Shown piece by piece: positions 1 to 7,483 of a DNA stretch of 64,000 bases. The translations under genes and the position numbers were made by a program. The notes under the pieces were generated by a model. It was not told the origin of the DNA and did no database searches. It saw nothing but the letters and a program-made list of their open reading frames with translations. The stretch is from assembly GCF_014904705.1 (NCBI RefSeq), contig NZ_JACZCQ010000010.1, positions 1 to 64,000 of the forward strand. The letters are read 5' to 3'. The stretch's first letter is position 1. Each line of letters begins with the position of its first letter. The stretch comes from Nisaea sediminum (lineage in GTDB: Bacteria; Pseudomonadota; Alphaproteobacteria; Thalassobaculales; Thalassobaculaceae).

Positions 1-76
1 TCCGAACTCGGCCGTGAAAACCCTCTGCGCCAATGGTACTGCGTCTTAAGGCGTGGGAGAGTAGGGCGCCGCCAGG
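1..76 (+). rRNA. rrf: 5S ribosomal RNA, 3' part (cut by window start)
   Basis: The first 76 bases match the 3' half of bacterial 5S rRNA. The loop region CCGAACTCGG-CGTGAAA, the helix IV/V region around GCGTGGGAGAGTAGG and the terminal GCCGCCAGG are all recognisable. The 5' half lies before the window. It is followed after about 65 bases by tRNA-fMet, the usual end of an alphaproteobacterial rRNA operon (16S-Ile-Ala-23S-5S-fMet). The exact 3' end is uncertain by two or three bases. Confidence 0.9.
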
Positions 77-141
77 TCATCAAAAGACAAGTAAAACAAT
101 CATCGAAATATCTTAACCTCTCGCAATCTCAGCACCCATAT

Positions 142-260
<119 letters not shown>

Positions 261-341
261 CTGTGGCGGGTGAATGACCATGCCGGTTCAACCGCAGTGA
301 GCAAAGCGAACGAAGGACGGCGTGGCGCGACAGCGCGCAGC

Positions 342-364
342 CAAATCCTGCCCCCGCAACCAAG
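342..364 (+). repeat. Direct repeat of the tRNA-fMet 3' end
   Basis: Bases 342-364 repeat, without mismatch, the last 21 bases of the tRNA gene plus two downstream bases (198-220). The copies are 144 bp apart. The rest of the tRNA is not duplicated, so this copy cannot give a tRNA. A repeated tRNA 3' end is the typical footprint of site-specific integration (attL/attR), but no integrase lies nearby. It may be a scar of a lost element or a local duplication. Confidence 0.8.
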
Positions 365-370
365 AATATC

Positions 371-404
371 AAGGCCTTAGACGCTAACGCGCTAAGGCCT
401 TTTC
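371..404 (+). terminator. Second terminator-like hairpin after the tRNA-end repeat
   Basis: The inverted repeat AAGGCCTTAG (371-380) / CTAAGGCCTT (392-401) is followed by TTTC. It stands just after the duplicated tRNA 3' end, much as the first terminator stands after the real tRNA, though the hairpin sequences differ. It could be a back-up terminator of the rRNA operon. Confidence 0.6.
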
Positions 405-644
405 TGCGTCCGGAAGCATGCTGGAAGCAGCATTCACGCCCGTTGGTTGAGCCCCTATTGGGACAATTCTGACCTGATTGCCGGTGACGGTCTTGGCTTA
501 GATCTCCAGAGGCAGCCCTCCCGAGCTTGGAAAGTTCGGCTCGGTCCTGTTCAGCGGAGTAAACCAATCCGGTCGCCGACCGCCGAAACCCTGCCCGCTC
601 CGAATTCCGTTCCTCGCCGTTCCCCCGGTCTCCGCCGGCCTCCT
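405..644. other. Intergenic region without recognisable gene
   Basis: About 240 bases between the rRNA operon terminators and the nasT promoter. An open frame runs through it in frame with nasT from base 447, but its composition and lack of a ribosome binding site do not look coding. I see no clear NtrC palindrome (GCAC-type half sites), although an enhancer would be expected somewhere upstream of the sigma54-type promoter at 645. Confidence 0.5.
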
Positions 645-662
645 CAGGCATATTTTTTGCAT
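645..662 (+). promoter_or_regulatory. Sigma54-type promoter of nasT
   Basis: The element AGGCATATTTTTTGCA has GG at 647-648 and GC at 659-660, separated by exactly 10 bases. This is the invariant -24/-12 spacing of RpoN promoters, with a good TTGCA at -12. The predicted start would be near 671, about 34 bases before the nasT ATG. NtrC-dependent transcription is expected but not shown. Confidence 0.6.
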
Positions 663-704
663 TGCACAATCGTAGTTCCTAAGCATTCCGGTGTTTGTCC
701 ATCC

Positions 705-1280
705 ATGAAAATCGTCGTCATAGACCAGCGAAGCGAGCGGGCGGATCTGATCAAGGAGGCGCTCGGCGAGGCCGGATTTCCGGATGTCGTGATCGTCGCC
801 GAGACCGACCGGCTACTCGAAAGACTGGCCGAGATCGACCCGGACGCGGTGCTTATCGATCTTGAGGCGCCGAGCCGGGACATGCTGGAGCAGATGTTCG
901 AGATTTCGCGCCAGGTGAAGCGTCCGGTCGCGATGTTCGTCGATGACAGCGGCGAAAGCTCGATCGCCGCCGCGGTCGAGGCCGGTGTCGGCGCCTATGT
1001 CGTGAACGGGCTCGCCAAGTCCCGAATCAAGCCGGTCATGGAACTCGCAATCAGCCGCTACAATACCTTCAGCCGGCTTCAGACCGAACTCGACGCTGCC
1101 AAGGCGGCGCTTGCCGAACGCAAGCTGATCGATCGGGCCAAGGGCATCCTGATGAAGATGAAGGGGGTCGAGGAGGAAGAGGCCTACAAGCTGTTGCGCA
1201 AGACGGCCATGAACCAGAACCGTCGTATCGCCGAGATCGCCGAGAGTATCGTCACGGCGGCGGAGCTGTTGCAGCAATGA
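705..1280 (+). CDS. nasT: NasT, ANTAR-domain transcription antiterminator
   Basis: A 191-aa response-regulator-like protein. An N-terminal pseudo-receiver domain (about 1-120, starting MKIVVIDQRSERADL) is joined by a coiled linker to a C-terminal ANTAR RNA-binding domain (about 128-185, with the motif RAKGILMKMKGVEEEEAY). NasT binds two-hairpin leader RNAs and prevents termination when nitrate or nitrite releases it from NasS. I chose the ATG at 705 because the homologous region begins there, just downstream of the sigma54 promoter; the upstream extension is unlike the family. It overlaps nasS by ATGA, so the pair is translationally coupled. The likely target leader is at 2555-2676. Confidence 0.93.
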   Translation: MKIVVIDQRSERADLIKEALGEAGFPDVVIVAETDRLLERLAEIDPDAVLIDLEAPSRDMLEQMFEISRQVKRPVAMFVDDSGESSIAAAVEAGVGAYVVNGLAKSRIKPVMELAISRYNTFSRLQTELDAAKAALAERKLIDRAKGILMKMKGVEEEEAYKLLRKTAMNQNRRIAEIAESIVTAAELLQQ

Positions 1281-2443
1281 CCGATATCCGCATCGGTTTC
1301 ATCCCGCTCGTCGACGTGGCGCCGCTGGTGGCGCTGAAGGAAATCGGCTTCGCCCGCGAGGAGGGGATAGAGGTTTCGCTGCACCGCGAAATCTCCTGGT
1401 CGAACATTCGCGACAAGCTTGCGGTCGGGCTCTATGACGCCTCGCATCTTCTGGCACCGATGGCGCTCGCGACCAATCTCGGACTGGCGGGGCCGCCGGC
1501 GGATCTGGTGGTTCCCTACGTGCTCAACCTGAATGGCGACGTGGTCTGCGCGACTACGACCTTTCTTTCCGCCGTGGGGCTGCCAGCCGATGCCCCGGCT
1601 GCCCGGATCGCGGAGCGAATCCGGGCCGGAGCCCTCGGCAGGCCGGTGACTTTCGGCGTTCCGTTCTTCTTCTCCACGCATCATTTCCTGCTGCGTTACT
1701 GGTTGGCGTCGCAGGGCATAGACCCCGCGAGGGACGTCCGCATCGAGGTGATCCCGCCGCCGCTGATGCCGCAGGCCATCGCCAATGGCGTGATCGACGG
1801 AATGATGGTGGGCGAACCCTGGGGCTCGGTTGCCGTCGACGAAGGTACGGCCTCGATCTTCCTTTCCGCGACCGAGATCTGGGCCGGAGCGCCGGAGAAG
1901 GTCTTCGGAATGCGCCGCCGCTGGGCGGAAGAGAATCCCGATGCCGTGCACGCGCTGCTGCGCGCGCTCTACCGCGCTTCGAGCTGGGCGGAGGATCCTG
2001 GCAATCGTGTTACCCTTTCCGAACTGCTCGCCAAGGACGCCTATCTGGGCTTGTCCGCCGAAGTGATCGAGCGCGCCCTTTCCGGCGCGCTCACCCGCAC
2101 GCCGCAAGGGCTCCAGGAGCGGATCGGCAGGTTCATGGTCTTTCAGGACGGAGGATCCAGTTTCCCCTGGCTGTCGCAGGCGCTCTGGTTTCTCGAGCAG
2201 ATGGAGCGCTGGGGCTTCGTCGAGATCACGGCCGAGCATCGGCGTCTGGTGCGCAATACGATGGCGCCGAACCTCTATCGCGAGTCCCTCAGCCCGCTCG
2301 GCGTGGCCGTCCCCAGCGCCAATGCGAAGCTCGAAGGCTCGCTTGCGGAAACCACGCCGGCCGCATCGGCAACAGGCCGCCTGTTCCTCGGACCGGACCG
2401 GTTCTGCGACGGCAAAATCTTCGATCCCGAAATCGCGAGCTGA
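1277..2443 (+). CDS. nasS: NasS, cytoplasmic nitrate/nitrite sensor
   Basis: A 388-aa protein of the NrtA/CmpA periplasmic-binding-protein fold, but starting MTDIRIGFIPLVDVAPL with no signal peptide. It is therefore cytoplasmic, as known for NasS. In the family, NasS sequesters NasT and releases it on binding nitrate or nitrite. It is related to the exported NrtA encoded 300 bp downstream (shared motifs such as GEPWG/GEPWN and the RYWLAS block). The start overlaps the nasT stop by 4 bp, giving near-equal synthesis of both partners. Confidence 0.92.
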   Translation: MTDIRIGFIPLVDVAPLVALKEIGFAREEGIEVSLHREISWSNIRDKLAVGLYDASHLLAPMALATNLGLAGPPADLVVPYVLNLNGDVVCATTTFLSAVGLPADAPAARIAERIRAGALGRPVTFGVPFFFSTHHFLLRYWLASQGIDPARDVRIEVIPPPLMPQAIANGVIDGMMVGEPWGSVAVDEGTASIFLSATEIWAGAPEKVFGMRRRWAEENPDAVHALLRALYRASSWAEDPGNRVTLSELLAKDAYLGLSAEVIERALSGALTRTPQGLQERIGRFMVFQDGGSSFPWLSQALWFLEQMERWGFVEITAEHRRLVRNTMAPNLYRESLSPLGVAVPSANAKLEGSLAETTPAASATGRLFLGPDRFCDGKIFDPEIAS

Positions 2444-2455
2444 GAGATAAACAAA

Positions 2456-2504
2456 AGGCAATCGCCTATTTTATAGGCAAATATCCTATTTGAACAAAAA
2501 ATAG
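2456..2504. promoter_or_regulatory. AT-rich inverted repeats upstream of the nrt promoter
   Basis: Three short palindromes lie between nasS and the nrt promoter: AGGC-AATC-GCCT (2456-2467), GCCTAT-TTT-ATAGGC (2464-2478) and CTATTT-N7-AAATAG (2486-2504). They are about 30-75 bp upstream of the putative -24 element. They resemble a protein-binding region rather than a terminator, since the stems are AT-rich with no useful U-run. I cannot assign a regulator. Confidence 0.4.
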
Positions 2505-2530
2505 ACGATTTCGCTTGCGCCGCTCCGAAA

Positions 2531-2546
2531 AGCACTTATGCTGCAT
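2531..2546 (+). promoter_or_regulatory. Sigma54-type promoter of the nrtA-cysG operon
   Basis: AGCACTTATGCTGCAT keeps the GCAC of the -24 box and TGCA of the -12 box. AG (2531-2532) and GC (2543-2544) are 10 bases apart. The first G of the consensus GG is replaced by A, so this is a somewhat weak match. A start about 12 bases after the GC would fall at 2555-2556, exactly where the ANTAR hairpin begins. That fit supports the call. Confidence 0.5.
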
Positions 2547-2554
2547 TGCGAGAT

Positions 2555-2606
2555 AGGAGTGCATCCAAAGACGGAACACTCTTGGGTTTGGCCCCGAAGG
2601 CGGGGC
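2555..2606 (+). promoter_or_regulatory. ANTAR (NasT) two-hairpin leader RNA
   Basis: Hairpin P1 spans 2555-2583: outer stem AGGAGTG/CACTCTT, inner stem TCC/GGA, and a hexaloop AAAGAC at 2567-2572. A at loop position 1 and G at position 4 are the known ANTAR contacts. Hairpin P2 follows three bases later: GCCCC/GGGGC around the hexaloop GAAGGC at 2596-2601, which keeps G4 but has G rather than A at position 1. The intrinsic terminator follows at 2618. The arrangement matches nas leaders controlled by NasT, which is encoded just upstream. Confidence 0.72.
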
Positions 2607-2617
2607 AAAAGCCGGGC

Positions 2618-2676
2618 AAAGCCGCTCGATCCAAAGGACCGCATACCGCGAGTCCCCGGGTCAGCGGCTTTTTTTA
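2618..2676 (+). terminator. Regulated leader terminator before nrtA
   Basis: The stem AAAGCCGCT (2618-2626) / AGCGGCTTT (2663-2671) runs into seven T's, a classic intrinsic terminator, about 80 bases before the nrtA start. Together with the two ANTAR hairpins it forms an on/off switch: terminated without NasT, read through when NasT binds. Confidence 0.78.
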
Positions 2677-2758
2677 TGCCCTCGGTCACCATCTGACCGG
2701 CGCTCCTAACTTTCCCGATAGCGGACAGGAGCGGACCGGTCGAGGTCGGAGAGATGAG

Positions 2759-4153
2759 ATGCAGTTTCTTGCTGGTTTGAAGAGAGTATCCGTGAAAATC
2801 GCCGCGACCGTCGCTGTCACCGTCGCGGTCGCCGCACCGGCCGGCGCCGCAATGCTGGATGTCGAAAAGGACGAGCTCAAGTTCGGCTTCATCAAGCTGA
2901 CGGACATGGCCCCCCTCGCGATCGCCTACGAGAAGGGTTACTTCGAGGATGAGGGCCTGTTCGTCACCCTCGAGCCCCAGGCCAACTGGAAAGTCCTGCT
3001 CGACCGGGTCATCACCGGCGAGCTCGACGGCGCGCACATGCTGGCCGGCCAGCCGCTGGCCGCGACCATCGGCTTCGGCACCGAAGCCCATATCATCACG
3101 CCTTTCTCGATGGACCTGAACGGAAACGGCATTACCGTTTCCAACGAGGTCTGGGAAATGATGAAGCCGCACCTGCCGAAGGACGCGGACGGCAAGATCG
3201 CCCACCCGATCAAGGCCGAGTACCTGAAGAAGGTGGTCGACAAGTTCAAGGCCGACGGCAAGCCCTTTAACATGGGCATGGTCTTCCCGGTCTCGACCCA
3301 CAATTACGAGTTGCGCTACTGGCTCGCTTCCGGCGGCATTCATCCGGGCTACTACAGCAAGCAGAACATCAGCGGGCAGATCCTGGCCGACGCGCTGCTC
3401 TCCGTGACCCCGCCGCCGCAGATGCCGGCGACGCTCGAGGCCGGCACGATCCACGGCTATTGCGTGGGCGAGCCGTGGAACCAGCAGGCCGTCTTCAAGG
3501 GCATCGGCGTGCCGGTGATCACCGACTACGAGATCTGGAAGAACAATCCGGAGAAAGTCTTCGGCATCACCGCCGGGTTCGCGGAGAAATACCCGAACAC
3601 CGCGCTCGCCGTCACAAAGGCCCTGATCCGCGCCGCCAAGTGGCTCGACGAGAACGACAACGCCAACCGCATGGAAGCCGTCAAGATCCTCGCCCGCTCC
3701 GAATATGTCGGCGCCGATGCCGAGGTGATCGCCAACTCCATGACCGGCACCTTCGAATACGAGAAGGGCGACAAGCGCGACGTTCCCGACTTCAACGTCT
3801 TCTACCGCTACTTCGCGACCTATCCCTACTATTCGGACGCCGTCTGGTACCTGACGCAGATGCGCCGCTGGGGCCAGATCGCGGAGCCGAAGAGCGACGC
3901 CTGGTTCGACGAGGTCGCGCGCAAGGTCTACCGCCCGGACATCTATCTGAAGGCCGCGAAGATGCTGGTCGAGGACGGTCATGTGGCAGAGGCCGACTTC
4001 CCCTGGGAGACCGACGGATATCGCGCACCGCAATCCGCCTTCATCGACGGTCACATCTTCGACGGCCGTGCCCCCAACGCCTATCTGGAACAGTTCCCGA
4101 TCGGCCTCAAAGGCAAGGAAATCGTGACCGGCAACAAGGTCGCCGGCGGCTGA
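2759..4153 (+). CDS. nrtA: NrtA, periplasmic nitrate-binding protein of ABC transporter
   Basis: A 464-aa protein with a Sec-type signal peptide (basic start MQFLAGLKR, hydrophobic core, cleavage near the AGAA at about 31). It is followed by the NrtA/CmpA fold: [20 protein letters not shown], then the GEPWNQQAV block and the YLTQMRRWG region near the C terminus. It delivers nitrate (perhaps nitrite) to NrtB. I chose the ATG at 2759 because it follows GGAGAG and gives the signal peptide; an in-frame extension back to 2546 would cover the leader hairpins. It is the first gene of the antitermination-controlled operon. Confidence 0.93.
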   Translation: MQFLAGLKRVSVKIAATVAVTVAVAAPAGAAMLDVEKDELKFGFIKLTDMAPLAIAYEKGYFEDEGLFVTLEPQANWKVLLDRVITGELDGAHMLAGQPLAATIGFGTEAHIITPFSMDLNGNGITVSNEVWEMMKPHLPKDADGKIAHPIKAEYLKKVVDKFKADGKPFNMGMVFPVSTHNYELRYWLASGGIHPGYYSKQNISGQILADALLSVTPPPQMPATLEAGTIHGYCVGEPWNQQAVFKGIGVPVITDYEIWKNNPEKVFGITAGFAEKYPNTALAVTKALIRAAKWLDENDNANRMEAVKILARSEYVGADAEVIANSMTGTFEYEKGDKRDVPDFNVFYRYFATYPYYSDAVWYLTQMRRWGQIAEPKSDAWFDEVARKVYRPDIYLKAAKMLVEDGHVAEADFPWETDGYRAPQSAFIDGHIFDGRAPNAYLEQFPIGLKGKEIVTGNKVAGG

Positions 4154-4161
4154 GCGCGGGT

Positions 4162-4200
4162 GGGACCGGCGGTGCTCCTGACGCCCGGTCCCGCCTCTTT
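4162..4200 (+). terminator. Intercistronic hairpin between nrtA and nrtB
   Basis: GGGACCGG (4162-4169) pairs with CCGGTCCC (4185-4192), with extra pairing at the loop side, followed by GCCTCTTT. Hairpins after a binding-protein gene commonly protect the upstream mRNA or cause partial termination, giving more binding protein than permease. The short T-run argues against full termination. Confidence 0.55.
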
Positions 4201-4227
4201 CCATCTGATTGATCGAGGATCGAGACC

Positions 4228-5322
4228 ATGACCGCAACGGATGCGATGGATTTCGCCAACGACGCGACGGACGCGGCCCGGGCCGCGCGGCGCGACCGGC
4301 TCTATGCGCGGATCACACGCGCGGACCGCTACCTGAACCTGCTCGCCCTCGGCTGGATCACGCCGATCCTCAAGATGGCCATCGGCGACAACCCGGCCGG
4401 GCAGCTGAAAGAGCTCTGGCGCGGCCTCGGGCTTCCGGCGGTCGGCATCGCCCTCTTCCTCGCGCTCTGGGCGTCGACGGCTCCGATGGTGCAGACCTCT
4501 CTCGGCACCGTGCCCGGCCCGGCGGGAGTCTGGGAACAGGTCGAGAACCTCTATGCCGACCATTTGCGCGAGCGGAACAAGGAAACCGCCTTCTACGAGC
4601 GCCAGGACGAACGGAACGCGAAGCTGATCGCCGCCGGCAAGGCGGACAAGGTGAAAGAGCGCTCCTATACCGGCAAGCCGACCTATCTCGATCAGATCCT
4701 GACCTCGCTGAAGACGGTCGCCCTCGGCTTCGTCATCGCCACCATCTTCGCGGTGCCGATCGGCGTCATCTGCGGCCTCTCCCGCTCGGCCACCGCGGCG
4801 CTCAATCCGCTGATCCAGATCTTCAAGCCGGTGAGCCCGCTTGCCTGGCTGCCGATCGTCACGATGATCGTCTCGGCGCTCTCAAGCACGAACAGCGAGC
4901 TTTTTCCGAAGAGCTTCGTAATCTCGGCCGTCACCGTCACCCTCTGCTCGCTCTGGCCGACCCTGATCAACACCGCGCTCGGCGTCGCCAGCATCGAGAA
5001 GGACCTGATCAATGTCGGCCGCGTGCTGAACCTCTCCTGGTCGGTGAAGGTCCTGAAGCTGGTGCTGCCCTCGGCCCTGCCGCTGATCTTCACCGGGCTC
5101 AGGCTTTCCCTTGGCGTTGGATGGATGGTGCTGATCGCGGCGGAGATGCTGGCGCAGAACCCGGGTCTCGGGAAATTCGTCTGGGACGAGTTCCAGAACG
5201 GCTCCTCCCAGTCGCTCGCCAAGATCATGGTCGCCGTCTTCACCATCGGGATCATCGGCTTCCTGCTCGACCGCGTCATGATGGCGCTGCAGGCGATGTT
5301 CTCCTTCTCCGAGAGCCGGTGA
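4228..5322 (+). CDS. nrtB: NrtB, nitrate ABC transporter permease
   Basis: A 364-aa inner-membrane permease of the NrtB/SsuC/TauC type. A long N-terminal part (about 1-155) includes one membrane segment near 70-90 ([15 protein letters not shown]) and a charged stretch rich in K, E and R. The binding-protein-dependent permease domain (about 155-350) has several hydrophobic helices, the conserved region [10 protein letters not shown], and the ATPase-contact loop around [19 protein letters not shown]. The start has GAGG upstream. The dual ATPase follows 13 bp after the stop. Confidence 0.92.
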   Translation: MTATDAMDFANDATDAARAARRDRLYARITRADRYLNLLALGWITPILKMAIGDNPAGQLKELWRGLGLPAVGIALFLALWASTAPMVQTSLGTVPGPAGVWEQVENLYADHLRERNKETAFYERQDERNAKLIAAGKADKVKERSYTGKPTYLDQILTSLKTVALGFVIATIFAVPIGVICGLSRSATAALNPLIQIFKPVSPLAWLPIVTMIVSALSSTNSELFPKSFVISAVTVTLCSLWPTLINTALGVASIEKDLINVGRVLNLSWSVKVLKLVLPSALPLIFTGLRLSLGVGWMVLIAAEMLAQNPGLGKFVWDEFQNGSSQSLAKIMVAVFTIGIIGFLLDRVMMALQAMFSFSESR

Positions 5323-5335
5323 GGAGGATCGCGCC

Positions 5336-7012
5336 ATGGCATTCCTTGAACTGAAGAACCTGTCCAAGTCCTACGGTCTCGGCGTCGACCGGACCTCGGT
5401 GCTCGAGAACGTTTCCCTTGAGGTGGAGGAAGGCGAGTTCGTCGCGATCCTCGGTTTCTCGGGCTCCGGCAAGACGACGCTGATCTCCAGCATCGCCGGC
5501 CTGATCGAGCCGGATGCGGGAGAGATCCTGCTGAATGGCAAACCGATTAAGGGGCCGGGACCGGACCGCGGCGTGGTGTTCCAGAGCTACTCGCTCATGC
5601 CCTGGCTGACCGTGCACGGCAACATCGCGCTTGCCGTTGACGAGGTGTTCTCGAAAGAGGGCAAGGCGCAGCGGAAACAGCGGGTGGAAAACGCGATCGA
5701 GATGGTCGGCCTCTCCCACGCCGCCGAACGGCGTCCGGCGGAACTTTCCGGCGGCATGCGCCAGCGTGTCGCCGTCGCCCGCGCGCTGGCCATGAGCCCC
5801 GAAATGCTGCTGCTGGACGAACCGCTCTCCGCGCTCGATGCCCTCACCCGCGCAAAGTTGCAGGACGAGATCGAGCAGATCTGGAGCCGGGACAGGAAGA
5901 CCGTGATCCTGATCACCAACGATGTCGACGAGGCCCTGCTGCTGGCCGACCGGGTCATCCCGCTGACCATGGGCCCGGGCGCGACGCTCGGCCCGGACTT
6001 CAAAGTCGATCTCCCGCGCCCGCGCGAACGCGCGGCGATGAACCACGATCCGGCCTTCAAGCATCTTCGCGGCAAGATCACCCAGTATCTGATGGATATC
6101 GGGGCGGAGCACGCCGCGGCGGCGGACGACAGCAAGGTGCTTCCGGACGTCGTGCCGATCACCCGCAAGGAAAAGCCGCCGAAGGTCTATCGGGACGCCG
6201 CCCGTTCCCCGATCGGGGAAGGCTATGTCGAGTTCTCCGGCGTCCGGAAGGTCTATCCGACGCCGAAGGGACCGTTGACTGTCGTTGACGGGTTCGACCT
6301 CAAGCTGAAGCAGGGCGAGTTCATCTCTCTGATCGGCCATTCCGGCTGCGGCAAGTCCACCGTGCTCTCGATGATGGCCGGTCTGACCGGGATCAGCGAC
6401 GGCGGTATCATCCTCGACGGCCATGAGGTCAGCGACGCAGGCCCGGACCGCGGCGTGGTCTTCCAGGCACCTTCGCTGATGCCCTGGCTGACCGCCCGGC
6501 AGAATGTTGAGCTCGGCGTCGAACGGGTCTATCCGCATGCGACGGAGCGGGACCGCAGCGACATCGTCGAATACTACCTCTCCCGTGTCGGCCTTGCCGA
6601 TGCGATGGACCGGCCGGCGAAGGATCTCTCGAACGGCATGAAGCAGCGTGTCGGCATCGCCCGCGCCTTCGCCCTCTCGCCGAAGCTGCTGCTGCTCGAC
6701 GAGCCGTTCGGCATGCTCGACAGCCTGACCCGCTGGGACCTTCAGGAAGTGCTGATGGAGGTCTGGGGGCGCACCCAGGTGACCTCGATCTGCGTCACCC
6801 ACGATGTCGACGAGGCGATCCTGCTTGCCGACAAGGTGGTGATGATGACCAACGGCCCGAATGCCCGGATCGGCGCGATCATGGAGGTGAACCTCCCGCG
6901 CCCGCGTACCCGCCGGGCCCTGCTCGAGCATCCGAACTACTACAGCTATCGGGAAGAGATCCTGAATTTCCTCGAAGAATACGAGCGTGGCGCACACGCC
7001 GACGCGGCCTGA
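5336..7012 (+). CDS. Nitrate ABC transporter ATPase with two fused nucleotide-binding domains
   Basis: A 558-aa protein with two complete ABC ATPase domains in tandem. Domain 1 (about 1-260) has Walker A GFSGSGKT, signature LSGGMRQR and Walker B LLLLDEP. Domain 2 (about 295-550) has Walker A GHSGCGKS, signature LSNGMKQR and LLLLDEPFG. Both resemble NrtD/SsuB/TauB. In cyanobacteria the pair is encoded separately as NrtC (with a binding-protein-like tail) and NrtD; here the two ATPases are one chain and the tail is absent. One copy per transporter would supply both nucleotide-binding sites. Confidence 0.9.
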   Translation: MAFLELKNLSKSYGLGVDRTSVLENVSLEVEEGEFVAILGFSGSGKTTLISSIAGLIEPDAGEILLNGKPIKGPGPDRGVVFQSYSLMPWLTVHGNIALAVDEVFSKEGKAQRKQRVENAIEMVGLSHAAERRPAELSGGMRQRVAVARALAMSPEMLLLDEPLSALDALTRAKLQDEIEQIWSRDRKTVILITNDVDEALLLADRVIPLTMGPGATLGPDFKVDLPRPRERAAMNHDPAFKHLRGKITQYLMDIGAEHAAAADDSKVLPDVVPITRKEKPPKVYRDAARSPIGEGYVEFSGVRKVYPTPKGPLTVVDGFDLKLKQGEFISLIGHSGCGKSTVLSMMAGLTGISDGGIILDGHEVSDAGPDRGVVFQAPSLMPWLTARQNVELGVERVYPHATERDRSDIVEYYLSRVGLADAMDRPAKDLSNGMKQRVGIARAFALSPKLLLLDEPFGMLDSLTRWDLQEVLMEVWGRTQVTSICVTHDVDEAILLADKVVMMTNGPNARIGAIMEVNLPRPRTRRALLEHPNYYSYREEILNFLEEYERGAHADAA

Positions 7013-7039
7013 ACCGCCGAACGCGACAGGAGAGATATC

Positions 7040-7483
7040 ATGAGCCTGACATCCGAACAGATCACCTTGATCCAGGAGAGTTTCGCCAAGGTCGCCCCGA
7101 TCAAGGAGCAGGCGGCGGAGCTTTTCTACGGCCGCCTCTTCGAGATCGCGCCGGAGGTCCGCCCGCTCTTCCAGAGCGACCTGAAGGAACAGGGCGCCAA
7201 GCTGATGGCGACCCTCGGGATGGTCGTCGCCGGCCTCCGGAACCTCGAAGCCGTGGTGCCGGTCGCCGCCAAGCTGGCGGAACGCCATGTCGGTTACGGG
7301 GTGAAGGCCGAATATTACGCGCCTGTCGGGTCGGCCCTGCTCTGGACCCTCGAACAGGGCCTTGGCGAGGGCTTCACGCCGGACGTGGAGGAAGCCTGGG
7401 CAAGTGCCTACGGCCTGCTCTCCGGCGCCATGATCGAGGCCGCCCACGGGCCGTCCTCCGCAGTCACCGAGGGAGTCGCCTGA
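7040..7483 (+). CDS. Single-domain haemoglobin (flavohaemoglobin-type globin domain)
   Basis: A 147-aa globin resembling Vitreoscilla haemoglobin and the N-terminal haem domain of Hmp, with no FAD/NAD reductase domain. Visible features are Tyr30 (B10 position, FYGRLF) and the likely proximal His83 (LAERHVGYGV). It lies inside the nitrate assimilation operon, 27 bp after the transporter ATPase and overlapping the nirB start by TGATG. The comparable globin Bjgb in the Bradyrhizobium nas operon is linked to removal of nitric oxide made during nitrate assimilation. The reductase partner is unknown. Confidence 0.9.
   Translation: MSLTSEQITLIQESFAKVAPIKEQAAELFYGRLFEIAPEVRPLFQSDLKEQGAKLMATLGMVVAGLRNLEAVVPVAAKLAERHVGYGVKAEYYAPVGSALLWTLEQGLGEGFTPDVEEAWASAYGLLSGAMIEAAHGPSSAVTEGVA

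Noticed and set aside
447-704. N-terminal extension of nasT by 86 codons
   Set aside because: The extension crosses the sigma54 promoter and has no homology to the family; the receiver-like domain starts at the ATG at 705.
2546-2758. N-terminal extension of nrtA
   Set aside because: It would translate the ANTAR hairpins and terminator and would bury the signal peptide. The ATG at 2759 has a ribosome binding site.
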